NCBI RefSeq assembly: GCF_051106095.1
Contig: NC_135793.1
Coordinates: 2,771,501 to 2,835,500, forward strand
Source: Pogona vitticeps
Taxonomy: Eukaryota; Chordata; Lepidosauria; Squamata; Agamidae
DNA length: 64,000 nt
Reading direction: 5' to 3'
The notes under the pieces are model-generated. The model had not been told where the DNA came from and made no database searches. It saw only the letters and a list, made by a program, of their open reading frames with translations. The position numbers and the translations under genes are program-made. Position 1 is the stretch's first letter; the number at the start of each line of letters is the position of its first letter. This document shows positions 10,151-21,699 of the stretch, one piece after another.

Positions 10151-12684
10151 ATGGCCGGCGCGTGGCTGTGCCCCTTACTTGTGATGCTCTGGACTCCAGG
10201 AGATGATTCTGTGGCCACGGAGGGGCCCCTGTATCCAGACTGGCAGCGCCCCACTGATGCCATGCCAACTACGGAGCCTTCACCTCGGTACCACAGTAAG
10301 CGAGCCCACACTCCTTTCTTACCGCAGTTGCTCAGCTTCTGAGCCTCTTGGGGGTGAATCCTGGCTCCTCATCTTCCACTTAGGAGCCTGGGAACCTCTC
10401 TCTGGCTCTCCTTTTGGGGTCCCCCCCTCTTCAGTTTCTCCTGCCAAATCTCCTGTTCGACTGTTGGGTGGGGTCTCCTGGGGTGTTGACCCCCCTCCAA
10501 GCGAAAGCACCCACAGTTTTAGCTGCCCTTGGGATGACTGAGGGATCGGGCCCCTGCCTGGCTTTCCCTCCTCCAGCCTGAAATGGGGGAGAAAACTGCA
10601 TCTAAGAGTCGACCCTTGGGCTCATTTCTTAAATCCACTCTGTCAGTTTCTAAGATCCTGTGCTCTGCTCGTGACTTACCACTTTAATTTTTTTTTAAAA
10701 AAAACAGTATTTAAGAAAGAAACCATGGGCACTTGTTTTTAAGGAAATCAGCAAAACTCGTGGATTCAGATATTGCCAATGATTAGCCTCCTGAACATAA
10801 TTAAGAAGGATCATTGGGGGGGGGGGGAAGGCCAGAAAGAGTTGGTTGTTATCATGGATCCAGGGAGCAAGATTAATATTTGCAAAGAACTGGAACAGCA
10901 ACAAACAAATCAGTCTTGAAGATGGGGAGGAAGAAATGTGGAGTTTAGCAATGAACAATAAGTTAACCTGTGCAATCAAAAGAAGGAGAAGAACGGTAAA
11001 ATCTAACAATTGCAAAGATGTAATGGCATTTATACTTGGAGTATGTCTTTTTGAAAGGGAAAGGCTATAGGCCAGCAGAAGAACCCATGCATTTTTGGAG
11101 AGGAATGGGGTAAAAAGGGGTGCAAATGGATATTATGGGTTGGCTAGTCCCAAAGGTGAAGGTGACACAAGTGGGAAAAGTTTATTGTGTATTGTGTGTT
11201 GTCCCCATTGAGTTTGTATTTTAGTTTTAATTTTATTATTTGCAATTTTCTTTTTGTATTTTTTTTTAAAAAAACATGTTATTTAACACCAGCTCCAGCC
11301 ATTTTTTAAAATGCAGGCCTCCATATTCACACCCATAGTCAGAAGGAGCGTCCTGTTTGTGACATCGAGCGAGGCAGGCGTCGGGCTGCTCAGCTGTGCC
11401 AGTCCTTCTGAAAGGCAGGAGAAATTCTGGGACAGGAGTCCGGGGCCTTTAATTGAGCAGCCATGCTACCATTTGTTTTAACAGTATACATGGATTTTTT
11501 TTAAAAAAAAATCTTCAAATAGAATGAGTAAGGTATAAAGTTTCTAGTCCATAGTGCATTGCAGTGCAAGAGACTTAAATGCCATTATTACCCTGTTAGA
11601 GTGGGAGGGAGGGTTAAACTCTTCATGGTGGCTTAAACCCTGGAGGTGTGTAGGTGTGAAAGGGTTCTGTCCCATCCAGGTGTAGCCCAAGAGATTCTGC
11701 GGCCTGAGGCAGTGCAGCAAAAAACCCTCTCCCCCCCCCCAAGGGAAGGTGCCTTGGGGTCTAAAGCAGGTCTATTCCTCTTGGCCTGTGTGGCAACAAA
11801 TCTGTGCATCACCGATTTTAAAAAAGCAACAATAGCAAACTAAAAAAAAAAAAAAAAAGATTTACTGCCTTCCTAGGTCATCCGATGCCTGTCTCCCTCT
11901 GCTTCATGGCAGAGCTAGGCCTGGTTTCATGCAGGTGCAGATTCTGAGGGGGGAGGCTTGTCTGGACACATCATGAAAGAAAATTAGGAGAAACCGATGG
12001 GGAGAGATGGATTTCCTATCGCCTTAGGACTCTTTTATCTGGGGGGGATGGCTTCCAAGCCCCCCACTGATGCTGAAAAAAAATGCAGACATTCTATTTT
12101 AATAGTGAATGCTGTACATAACATGGTCTCTGGTTCCCTCGGGTGGCCAGTTCTGGTAACCACATCGTTAAAAACAGAAATATATTGGGTTTTTAAAAAT
12201 ATTTTTAATATTTTCAGACCATGGATAAGTGAATCTATGGATCCTGATCTTGTGGATAAGGGGGGGGGGGGGGTCCCTACTGTGCTAACTGGCTTTTCCT
12301 CTGTTTCTAGAATGGGCTGCTGTTCTGACTTGTGCCATGCTGGTGGCCTCCCTGTGCCTTTCCACCGTCGTCTGCTGCTGCACCTTTCGCTGGTCGAGGT
12401 CCCACCCTCCCCTGGCTGGGTCTCCGTACGTGCAGTGGATCCAGCTGGAGGAGTCTGAGCCTTCTGCACAAGCCCCAAGCTCTCCAGAGCCCTTCCCCTC
12501 TCCAGCGGCCGAGGGTCCCCGGGGCGACACGGACCAGCCCCCTCCCTCACCCATCGTGCAGGTTCACCGGACGCAGGCGGAGACCTCGGATGACGAGGCA
12601 ACCCCTGGGCCTCTGGTGCACCGGAACGTCCCACGCCGTGCTGGGCCGCCCGGCTTGGAAACGGAACAATCTGCAGAGCAGTGA
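10151..12684 (+). CDS. Shisa-like gene 2, Cys-domain-less paralogue (two coding exons)
   Basis: Exon 1 is 10151-10295 (donor GTAAGC), exon 2 is 12311-12684 (acceptor TTTCTAG); the intron is phase 1. The product is 172 residues. A signal peptide (MAGAWLCPLLVMLWTPGDD) leads into a cysteine-free ectodomain of about 28 residues. The membrane helix at about 50-72 begins KWAAVLTCAML and ends VVCCCTFRW. The tail has PPPSPIVQVHR and a terminal GPLVHRNVPRR block. Gene 1 is the nearest paralogue, matching in length, in the lost cysteine domain and in tail order, which suggests a recent duplication. The start codon has a good context (GTGCCATGG). Confidence 0.8.
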
Positions 12685-13593
12685 TGTAGGAAGCGAGCAG
12701 AGACGTGTTGGACCTGGAGGAAGACAATCCCACGCTAGCTAGACCACCATGGCTGCTTCTAGGATTTGGGAAAGGAATCGTTCTTGTTCAGGTTGAAGGA
12801 TCTGCATCCACTCTCTTCAGAGGGCATTAAAACATTTTCGATACTCAACGTGCATACTATCAGCCCCGCTAACAGGGCTGCAGGAACGGACCTGATTCTT
12901 TGCCTAGCCTGGAAATCGCCTTAAGTTAGGCCGATGGTCTTATGGGTCAGCATCCTGGATCCCCCTCTGAAACAGTTAATGCTCAATAGTTAATGGTCAG
13001 TGAGTTCTTGCTTGAGAGAAATGGTGTGCCCACCAACGGTTAATAACGCTTTTGTGTCTTTTCAGATAGCTTTCTCCTCCTTGACCCTTTCCCAGTAGAT
13101 GTCAGAGGGAGACAGTATATCAACCAGTTTGACTTATGGAATATTTTCCATATTTTAAAGTCAGGGGCTGCTTCAAGGGGGGGAAGGGGAGAACAACATG
13201 TGACCCTCCAGGCACGGTTGGACTTCAACTCCCAGCATTCCTCACTGCTGTCTTTGACGGCAACGGCTCATTGGAGCTGGAGCAGAATGGCTGCTGGAGG
13301 CTCATTGAAGCAGAAAAGGGCGACAGGGAGCATCGCTCTGTTTTTCCTCGTGATGCTAAGGAGCGCTTTTCCAGCTCTGCGTCCCGAAGCAAGTAGCCTC
13401 ATTGGATGTGTGTAGGATGATTCAAGCGGCATCTAAAATGCCGGTAGAGGATAAAGCTGTGGCCATTCCTGCGATGGGGAGAACTAGTTCTGTCTCACCA
13501 GATCTGGGAATCCACCCTTGGACCAATGACATTTGGAGCTTGTCTTAACACTGCCAACGTTGCAGGAAAAGTGGAGTGCATATCTATCTACCA

Positions 13594-13728
13594 CCGTGGC
13601 TTCCAACCTTAGGTCTCCAGATGTTCTTGGACCACAACTCCCAGAAGTCCTGGTCAGCACAGCCGGGGTGAAGGCTCCAGGGAGTTTTAGTCCAAGAACA
13701 TCTGGAGGCCCAAGGTGGGGAACCTCTG
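13594..13728. mobile_element. hAT-type hairpin MITE, copy B
   Basis: The two arms CTCCAGATGTTCTTGGAC and GTCCAAGAACATCTGGAG pair around a CAGCACAGCC centre. It lies in the 3' UTR of gene 2. The target duplication is worn. Confidence 0.8.
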
Positions 13729-14082
13729 GTTTACAGTATGCAACACAGCAGTGTAGAAAATGCACAGGTTATCTTTATTCTGCTGGAACCTTTGTTCTTA
13801 AAACATTTTCTTCTCCTTTATTCTGGGCTAGTTTACTAGTGGACAGCGAGGGCTGTTCCTCCTGAAACTTCATTTCATGTTGGAATAAAGTAGGGCCATG
13901 TTTGGAGGAGAATCGGTTTTCTGCCTTCTGTAGTCAGGCTTTTAACATGTTTCTGTGCATTGCGCTGAAGAGGTGAGCGAGGCGGGCATCAAGACACCCT
14001 CCCCAAAGGACCTGCTCGTTGTGATGCTTGAAGTTGTTTTTCAACATAGATCATTGTTGTGTTTATCCATGCACGGTTTGTT

Positions 14083-14097
14083 AATAAAGACAATAAA
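14083..14097 (+). other. polyadenylation signals of gene 2
   Basis: Two overlapping-range AATAAA hexamers lie at 14083 and 14092 in GTTAATAAAGACAATAAAAA. An earlier candidate AATAAA lies at 13884. Confidence 0.6.
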
Positions 14098-14154
14098 AAG
14101 TGGGCATTTGGTTTTCCTTCTGGGGTTTGTTCCGCTTGAGATCAGAACTGGATT

Positions 14155-14275
14155 GATGGATTTGATTTGATTTATATACAGTACCACCCCATTACTGCAA
14201 TGCATTATTCTGGGGGCGGGGGGAGATTTACAACCATAACACAACAGTCAATCAAATTTAAATAAAACACACAGA
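14155..14275 (-). repeat. LINE 3'-end fragment with TAAA-type tail
   Basis: TTTGATTTGATTTATATACAGTACCACCCC resembles in reverse the AAGCCGCC...GGGATATAAATAAA ends at 41.95 and 61.2 kb. It is heavily diverged. Confidence 0.4.
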
Positions 14276-14959
14276 GAACAGCCATTCTCAAAGAGGCATA
14301 CATTGCAACTTGAGTGCCGAACGTGAAGCATATCGAGAAGAATCAGGCGGGGTTACAGAAAAGCACATCTAAAGAGAAGAATAACTGCTGTGAATATCTT
14401 TTGCATGTTTGGCCTACAAATTCTCCAAGAATTCTGGGAATAGCAGCCCAAAAACTGAAGCTTGCCCTCCTGGGGGCTTTGCACCCATAGAGAAGGGATT
14501 TTAATTACCTGCACTGTCGGCTTTCCCGATCTATTCTTCCTATTGGGATTTGTGAAAGAAAGCGGGGGGGGCGGGAAGAAAACTGTTGTAGCCTTTCTGG
14601 GAGTTGTAGTTTGGCTGTCCATTATGTTCCATAGAAGGCGCCTCCCAAAGAATTACAACTCCTAAGAAACACCGTGGCAGTTTTCATTCAATCTCTCCTC
14701 CACGTTCCTCATTACACAAACTTTTATTGGAGTTCATGGTTCCATATTCTGGATGGAATGCCACTGAAGCTGTGCACCACCTTAGGGCCCTCTCAGGCCT
14801 GTCTATCTGCTAATATCTTTACGAGCAGCAGAAGACCCCTGGGTGTAGCTAGGTATGGCTCTTTGCTTGCCTGCTGCTAGGTCCATTTGATGGTTGCCAC
14901 AGCTTTTCCCCCACCGCTGAGTGCTGTGCCTTCTGCCCCACAGGCCCCAGTGAGGGCGA

Positions 14960-15233
14960 ACCACCCCATCCCAGAGTGCAGGACACATCATAATGGGCGC
15001 AAGCAACAAGAAGCCAGATTTAGGCTGAATATCAGGGAGAAAAAACTTCTTAACTGTTAGAGCAGTACGACGATAGAACCTTGCAGGTGTTGAGCGCTCC
15101 AATGCTGGAGGCAGTCAGGAGAAAATTGGACCACCCTATTGTCCGATCTGCTTTGATTAGGATTCCTGCACTGAACAGGAGGTTGCGACTCGATGGCCTT
15201 CCAACGCCCGGATTCTAGGATTCCGAAGGAACA
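14960..15233 (+). mobile_element. CR1 LINE 3' end fragment
   Basis: CATCCCAGAGTGCAGGACAC and the following GGGCGCAAGCAACAAGAAGC match the end of CR1 ORF2 seen at 2.04 kb ([13 protein letters not shown]), then TTAGAGCAGTACGA and the 3' UTR. It is a second, independently inserted, diverged copy lying in the spacer between genes 2 and 3. Confidence 0.85.
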
Positions 15234-15924
15234 GCGCCTCTCGATCATTACTCAACACTCAACTTTATCGTGACTCATGCTAAATTTAACTGCTTCATGT
15301 TTTAATAAAGTAGGACTACATTAATGAATATCTCTTTAATGTATTATGAGTTCTGATCTAAAACTGAGTTTATGTTTTTTGTGGTTAGCGATTTTTCTTT
15401 GCTGTCTGGCATTTGTCCTATAATTGTTTATTGCTAAAGTAAACATTTTAAGAAATGTGTATTTTAAATGGTAGGTCGGTAGGCAGTTTACGGTACTTGG
15501 GCGCTCTCTGCCCAAGGATGGTGACAACTGAGAAACCCCCCGTATCTTCCTATTCCATTAGTATATGCTGTTATTCCGTGACATGCGTTTGTGGATGCTT
15601 CTTCGGTGCCTGCCCACGTGGGCTAAAACCTTTGAACCCAAAATAGAACTGCGACAGAGGAAATGCACCCTGGCTTCTTAAGCCAAGAGAAACCGTGTGA
15701 AATTCCGACAGACTTCAGGTCCAAGTAGACTCAAAGAGGATGGGCATCTTACTAAGGTGCAGTCCCGTTGAAAAGAGGAGGTTTCCTTCCACGTAGAAAT
15801 TGGGAGGCTCTTGGCCAGGAGGAATCGGGGCCCTGGAGAGGGAGCCCTGGTAGGTTCCTCAGGTGGAGGCGCTTTGGGTCATTTCCTAGCACTGGAGGGC
15901 AAACGGAGAAGTGCTGGCGGGCCT

Positions 15925-15976
15925 GGATCAGAGCCGAGTCAGCTGAGAGGTGTTGAGCCTGTCGGCTGCCATAAAG
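15925..15976 (+). promoter_or_regulatory. shared promoter box and TATA-like element, gene 3
   Basis: GGATCAGAGCC and CAGCTGAGAGG form the shared box; CATAAAGG follows at 15970. The upstream motif CAGGTGGAGGCGCTTTGGG lies at about 15860. Confidence 0.7.
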
Positions 15977-16091
15977 GCTGAGGAGAGACTCAGGATGTCA
16001 GACGGACGTGGGACCATCAGGTTGTTTAGGGACATTTTGGGAGAAGGAGGTGTGGTTTTGTGTTTTTTGTTTTTTACTTCCGAGGGTTGGA

Positions 16092-17760
16092 ATGCACACA
16101 ACTGTGCTGTGTGCTCTACTGCTCCCCCAGCTGCTGGCTGCTGGCTGGACCGCAAGGGTGGGCGATGGATGCTACTGCCCACTCAGAGAGGACCCCTCCC
16201 TCTCCTGGAGCCGGTGCCCGAAGGAGCCCAACAGGGAGGATGCCCAGGGCTGCAGGGAGCCTTGTCACCCTCCCAATGGCGGTTCAAGGGAGGGGTCTCC
16301 TCTCCAGCATCAACGGTGCCCCCGGGTTGCCCTCCTCCAAGCCAGCTTCGCCACCCCGCCCGGAACCACCGTGCCGGCCAATGACAAGCCAGTTCCTGGT
16401 AAGTCCCTACTTTTGGTAGAGTCTGACATAGGACCTCTTTATCTGCAGGATCAGTACCCGCTGATTCCCTTATCCACACCCTGAACATATTCTAGGAGAA
16501 AACTCCTAGAAATATGTATTTCTAAAGACAAAGTTACCAGAACTGGTCATTAGCAGAGCCGGAGAATGGGCCACGTATAGCGTTTGGCATTAAAACAGTG
16601 TTTGCTATGACACACATTGTTCAGCATCCATGGGGCGGGAGGAGTTTGGAACTGAACCCCCCCCCCACGGATACAGGGGTCTGATTTTACAAAACCCAGT
16701 TTGGATGGCTATCTTTGGCTCGCCCTGCTGAAGGGCGAAGGGATTCTGGTGCTCATGAAGGAAGGGGTGAAGGAAATGGGATGCCAGGGAGGGGCCTCAG
16801 ACACCTGCCAACTGGAGGCCCTCTTCTGTTTTTTTGTGATTTCCAGACTGGGCGGCCTTCTGCTCGTTCATCGCCATCCTGGTGAGCATCACCCTCGGCC
16901 TTGTTGCCTGGCACTGCAAGGAGAGGTACTGGGGCCGACGGAGAGCCCGCTGCTGCAGCCACGTCTTTCTGAGCGAGAGCCCCGACTCGACGCCCCAAAT
17001 GGAAGACCTCCCTTCTCTCCTGATTCCACTTCCTCTCATCATGACCCCCTACATCGGAAATCTGACGCACCGCGGCGTTAGTGCTGATGATCTTGAGGAG
17101 AACCTGGAGGGACCCCCGGTCATCCACCTTCTTTCTGTAGGTGCTGAAAACCCAGAGGACAAAGCCATCGGGGGGTCTGTGGGATCCAGAGCAATTCCTG
17201 GCCATGCTTTGAAGCTCAGGTCTCTCCCAGACCACATTCTGGAGCCCAGACCTTCCCCAGACCATGCTCTGGAACCCAGACCTTCCCCAGGCCATGCTCT
17301 GGAACCCAGACCTTCCCCAGGCCATGCTCTGGAACCCAGACCTTCCAAAGACCATGCTCTGGAACCCAGACTTTCCCCAGACCATGCTCTGGAACCCAGA
17401 CCTTCCCCAGGCCATGCTCTGGAACCCAGACCTTCCCCGGGCCATGCTCTGAAACCCAGACCTTCCCCGGGCCATGCTCTGGAACCCAGACCTTCCCCAG
17501 ACCATGCTCTAGAACCCAGAGCTTCCCCAGACCATGCTCTGGAACCCAGACCTTCCCCGGGCCATGCTCTGGAACCCAGACCTTCTCCAGACCATGCTCT
17601 GGAACCCAGACCTTCTCCAGACCATGCTCTGGAACCCAGACCTTCCCCAGACCATGCTCTGGAACCCAGACCTTCCCCAGATCGTGCTCCAGGGCTCATT
17701 TTGAAAACAGAACCCATCCGCACACCAGCTACACCTGGAGAAGAAAAACTACTGATGTGA
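16092..17760 (+). CDS. Shisa-like gene 3, divergent Cys domain and repeat-expanded tail
   Basis: Exon 1 is 16092-16398 (donor GTAAGT), exon 2 is 16847-17760 (acceptor ATTTCCAG); the intron is phase 1. The product is 406 residues. Signal peptide: MHTTVLCALLLPQLLAAGW. The ectodomain keeps a cysteine-rich region (CYC, RCP, GC, PC, RC) in Shisa-like order, but without the CCG and CC pairs, so the disulphide pattern must differ. The helix at about residues 104-126 starts DWAAFCSFIAIL. The tail has a GNLTHRGV stretch, which may be a relic of the GPLVHRNVP block. Residues 222-381 are 16 exact-length 10-residue repeats (consensus HALEPRPSPD/G). The ending is LILKTEPIRTPATPGEEKLL. It is the longest product of the array; the reverse strand of the repeat is also open, but only because 30 is a multiple of 3. 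Confidence 0.8.
17203..17682 (+). repeat. coding minisatellite, 16 x 30 bp
   Basis: Sixteen head-to-tail 30-bp units (core CATGCTCTGGAACCCAGACC) encode HALEPRPSPD/G. Units near the 5' edge are the most diverged (HALKLRSLPD) and internal ones differ by one or two bases. This points to unequal exchange or slippage with the frame kept. Confidence 0.95.
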
Positions 17761-18264
17761 CCCCTTATATGGCTGAGACTGGATTTCCCATGCAAGATCT
17801 TCATGGCTTGCTTTTATGATCCAGCAAATGAACCAACCCTATTTAATTTTTTTTAAACACCCACACCCACACACCCACACCCCCACACACACCTCTTTCC
17901 CCAACACCCCCATTAACATAAATGAAGAAACAGCCTCCGTGGTGGGCTTGTTCTAAATATTTCCACTAGCTTCTACGGCACCTTGATCGTTCTCTTCCCG
18001 GAGAGATGCTCTGGGACCTTTTATTTGTGGTTCATTTGTGGGCCTCTTCCTGTTAGACCTTGATCTCTGTTTGGCAAAAAACCGGGGCTGCTTCACTCCC
18101 ATGCAGGAGATTTGCGACGTCCGTCACCCATGGCTCTTTTCAATACGAAAACGGAACGACTCTTTTTGGGTTCTCGTTAACCTCAAAGAGGCGAAATAGA
18201 AAAGCAACTAGATCTGCAAAACAAGAAAGCAACGAGACCTGTTTGCGGGAATGACTGCTTCTGG

Positions 18265-18330
18265 GAGGCAAGGAGCTGTTTTTAATGCAGACCCTTGTTT
18301 TTAAATGTGTATGTCTTGTTATTAATTAAA
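18265..18330 (+). other. 3' UTR end element and polyadenylation signal of gene 3
   Basis: GGCAAGGAGCTGTTTTTAAT, then TTTTTAAATGTGTATG, then ATTAAA at 18325. The same element ends the transcripts of genes 4 and 5. Confidence 0.65.
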
Positions 18331-18654
18331 AAAATCCCCAACTTCTGGCTGTTCTCTGGCCTCTTCTTCAGATTGCCTAATGTAGTAGGTAGGAGGCAAT
18401 CTAGGGCCTAGATTTATCCCCGTTTCCTGTATCCCACCTACTTTTTTATGGATACGTCTGTTAGTTGCATTTAGGCACAATCTGTCTTCCAGTGACTTTG
18501 CTTCGGAATTCATGCCTGTCTTCCCTCCTGTCACACAACAACCGTTAGTTATTAGGTAGTGCTGGCTTAGAGCCCTTGACTGGCCAAATCTGCTAGTGTT
18601 CAAGGGAGACACACCTCAGAAGATTATGGGCTGTCGTTCTAACTGGTACACCAG

Positions 18655-18715
18655 AGATGCAAGCCCCATTAGGGTTGCTATAAGTCGGTTCCAGCTTGTC
18701 AGCACACAACAACAC
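18655..18715 (+). repeat. SINE/BovB-type 3' tail
   Basis: GGTTGCTATAAGTCGGTTCC followed by AGCTTGTCAGCACACAACAAC matches the tail of squamate SINEs mobilised by BovB LINEs. Confidence 0.55.
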
Positions 18716-20043
18716 CATGCAGTGGATCTTAGATTAGTAAGATACAAGAGAACAGAATGAATTATTTTTGTGGGCTCATACTTTTGCCTATTCTTCTTCT
18801 GTTTGCCCACACCAAGGGGTTTGTATAATGTCTGTGTTTCTAGATTCAGAGCCTTTTTTTGTTTCCAATACAGGTTTTCTATTAATCACAAACAAGGAAA
18901 GGAAAAGTAGCCATCTAAAGCCCTATACGAATAAAATCCTTGTGAGTATCCAATGCCTTAGAAACTTGTTTTTGATTGAGACCCCGAGTGATTTCCCCAT
19001 TTATTAGCTACAGCCTTTGCAAAGCCAAGAATACTTGGTGGGTTCAGCATTACAAGACGGTTTAAAGAAAGCACCGAGGCACTTAAAGAGCCAGCATCCA
19101 AAGCCACAAACTTCGTCTGTAGATAAACCACCACTGGATGTTCCCAAAGGAGCCTTTTTATTGGGATCCAGAGAATAATTTCTTCCCGTTGTAGCTCTCC
19201 CGAGTGCTTCCATCTGTTCTTCCATGGTTTCTCACATCCGTCCATGGAAAGGAAACACGGGAGAGCAAGCTGCTCGGTGCCTTTTAGATTTTATTGGTGC
19301 TTGGAATTGTTAGACGGGGAGCCATCCATGTGCTGATAAGGAATGGAAATGGAGAAGGGAGACCCTATGGCCCTCCAGATGTTCATGGCATCTGGAATGT
19401 AACTTCATCTGGAGGGACCACGCTTCTCACTTCTCTGCTGCCTGCCTACAACAGTCAACAAACAGCTGATGCTCCCTTCTCTATTTGCTAGGTTTACGCT
19501 CCAACCTTTCCCCCCTTAGGAGCTCAAGTCGGCGTGCATGGCCGCCTGCCTCTCCACCACGCCTTCGTAACAACTCAGCAAGGCAGATCAAGATGAGCGT
19601 CTGGGATTGGTCTAAGGACACTCAGTAATCTTTGTGGCCTGATGGGAGTTTGAGTTCAGTTCCCCGAACTTTTGTCTGATACTCTAACTGCTATACCACA
19701 CTGCTTCTGCAAAAAACAAACATTGGCGAGAGCGCTGATTCCTGTTGTGTGGAGAAAGGATTAAAACAGTGGGTTGCAAACTCCAATCGAGTACTTATTC
19801 ATGGCTGCATATCTTCCAGAATGTTTGGGTGGGGAATACGGGCTTTCCAGGAAAGAGGAAGGCTAAGGCTCCTCGGTAGAACTTTCCCTCTGTGTAGGAG
19901 AATCCGGTCGGAAACACTGAGGTTCCCTTCCAAGTATGTCAACGGGCTGCCTCCCCATTGGAACACGAGTAGGGACTGGATCCATGGTGCCTTCCCAGAT
20001 GGAGGAAAGGTGCTAGCAATGAGAGGGGGCTTTGTAGGTGGGT
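18716..20043. other. intergenic spacer, genes 3 to 4
   Basis: No exon is supported. A worn reverse-oriented tRNA-headed repeat lies at about 19515-19715 (CTCTAACTGCTATACCACAC at its end). Around 19980 CTTCCCAGATGGAGG marks the start of the gene 4 promoter. Confidence 0.45.
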
Positions 20044-20120
20044 GGATCAGGGCCGGGGCAGGTGCGGCGGGTTTGTGGGAGCAGTCTCATCAAGGAGAGG
20101 CACGTCTGGAGGGATTTAAA
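20044..20120 (+). promoter_or_regulatory. shared promoter box, CTCATCAAGG motif and TATA-like element, gene 4
   Basis: GGATCAGGGCC with GGGCAGGTGCGG (the box, with the E-box changed from CAGCTG to CAGGTG), then CTCATCAAGGAGAGG at 20087, then GATTTAAAG at about 20112. The start codon follows about 140 bases later. Confidence 0.7.
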
Positions 20121-20256
20121 GACTCGCATGGACGGGGAGAAGAGGAACGTCGTGCTGGCTGGACAGGGGGATGTTGCAGTAACTCAGACCCAGGGATCGG
20201 GTGAACCTTGGAGAGGGGGGAGGCACTTCCTGGACGGGGTTCCCGCCTGAAGGAAG

Positions 20257-21091
20257 ATGCATGCCGGGCAGCAGGTTCTCCTCTGCTGGCTCCCCTTGCT
20301 TTGGGCTGGGGGGAACCCCTCTGTCGGGGGGAAGGAGGGCGAACTCTGCCGAGCCTGGAGGTACGGCGAAACATCTCGGGCCGGTGGGGCGTTCCAGTGT
20401 CCGCAGCGTCACGACAGGGCGGAGGCCAAGTACTGTTGCGGGAATTGCCGCCTCCCTTTCTGCTGCTCAAGGGGAGAGGCCCGCCTGGACTGGCGCCGGT
20501 GCCGCCGCGCCCTTCCCAACCCGGCTGGTGTCACCCACCCTCAGCGACCCACACCCGTGGCGACAGACCAACCCTTTGAGAGTAAGTGACATGGCTCGGC
20601 CACCCGGGGGGGGGAGGTCCAAGCTCTCTCAGTTGAAGCATGGCCTTCATCACTTTAGGGATGCTGTGGTCAATTGAGTTGGGTCCTTGGCCCACCTCTC
20701 CCTCTCTGGGGCCTTCCAGTGAGCAGGTTGGTTGGGGAGGATGAGAGCTGTAGTCCGGCAGAAGATGAGGGCCTTAGAAAGGGGCACGTTGATCCAAGAC
20801 CACATGGCCTGATGCTGGCCAAAGATTCGTCTATGGGTTCCTAGGGTGAGGGCCCCTTTGCCAAACTGCTGCCTGAGGCCGCTCCTGAATCTTTGCAGGG
20901 TTTGGACCCTGACGCTCCTGTTTAGAAAGAAAGCTCCCAGCTTGCACTGGGGCAGGAACAGGAAGCTTGGGTGGAGCAAAGCCTGGCTTAGCCTCCATGC
21001 CTTCCAGTTGAGGCCTTTTTCTCCCAGGTGAGCCAAAATGTAGTTGTCAGGAAGGCAGGTAGAATTCTGGAATACGGGTTATGGAATTTGT

Positions 21092-21148
<57 letters not shown>

Positions 21149-21699
21149 ACTAACTATCTAACTATCTAACTATCTAGCTAGCTAGCTTTAAAGGCCTTAT
21201 CCTCAGTGGCATGCTGGGTTAGGAGGTGTTGATTGTGTTTGTTTGCTTGCTTGCATGAAAAATCCTGTGTTTTCTGTTTCTAGGCTGGATTACGCTTGTC
21301 TGTGTTGTAGTGTTACTACTTGGCGTAACCCTTTGCCTCATTCTCAGCCATTGCAAAGACAGGCAGCAGCGTCGGCAGAGAGCCCTCTGGCTTAGAGGCA
21401 TGCTCAACAACAGAAACTCGTTCAACTACGAAGACCTTTTCCCTCCGCCTCCTCCTCCTCCACCGGGACTGTCTTTCCCTGACAGTCCTCCCCCCTATGC
21501 TGAGGACCCACCACCCTATAGCGTTGAGGATCCTCATGCGAACCGTCCTCCATCGCCTCAGTTGCCGGTGGTGTATTTCCATCCTGCAAGCGGTGAAAAC
21601 GAGGAAGATGAAGTAACCATCGGGCCCCTGGTCCACCGAAATGTTCCTAGCCATTGCTCAGAGATGGACTCGGTAAGGGATACTTCGGTAGACCAGTGA
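20257..21699 (+). CDS. Shisa-like gene 4 with full Cys domain and PPPY tail
   Basis: Exon 1 is 20257-20581 (donor GTAAGT), exon 2 is 21284-21699 (acceptor TTTCTAG); the intron is phase 1. The product is 246 residues. After the signal peptide (hydrophobic core VLLCWLPLLWAGG) residues 31-82 hold all eight Shisa cysteines: ELCRAW, FQCP, KYCCGNC, PFCC, RRC, plus the EARLD motif typical of SHISA2/SHISA3-like domains. The membrane helix is at about 110-130, followed by a basic stop-transfer (HCKDRQQRRQR). The tail has a run of eight prolines, PPPY motifs at about residues 177-180 and 184-187 (WW-domain ligands, as in SHISA5), and ends EVTIGPLVHRNVP plus 17 residues. The GPLVHR block links it to genes 1 and 2, which have lost the cysteine domain. 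Confidence 0.9.
20840..21095. mobile_element. hairpin repeat (MITE-like) family 2, copy 1
   Basis: The core GAAAGAAAGCTCCCAGCTTG and GGGGCAGGAACAGGAAGCTT is flanked by inverted GAGGCC and TTTGTAGTCC-type arms. The same element occurs at 29.1, 37.8 and 43.8 kb. It lies in the intron of gene 4 near exon 2. Confidence 0.65.
21097..21190. repeat. (TC)n / (TAAC/TATC)n microsatellite
   Basis: About 22 CT units pass into ACTATCTA-type tetranucleotides and CTAG units, in the gene 4 intron. Confidence 0.9.

Noticed and set aside
16753-17505. Long reverse-strand frame with repeated GFQSMAWGRS
   Set aside because: It is the antisense of the 30-bp coding minisatellite in gene 3. A period divisible by 3 keeps all frames open, and the forward frame has the splice sites and TM helix.
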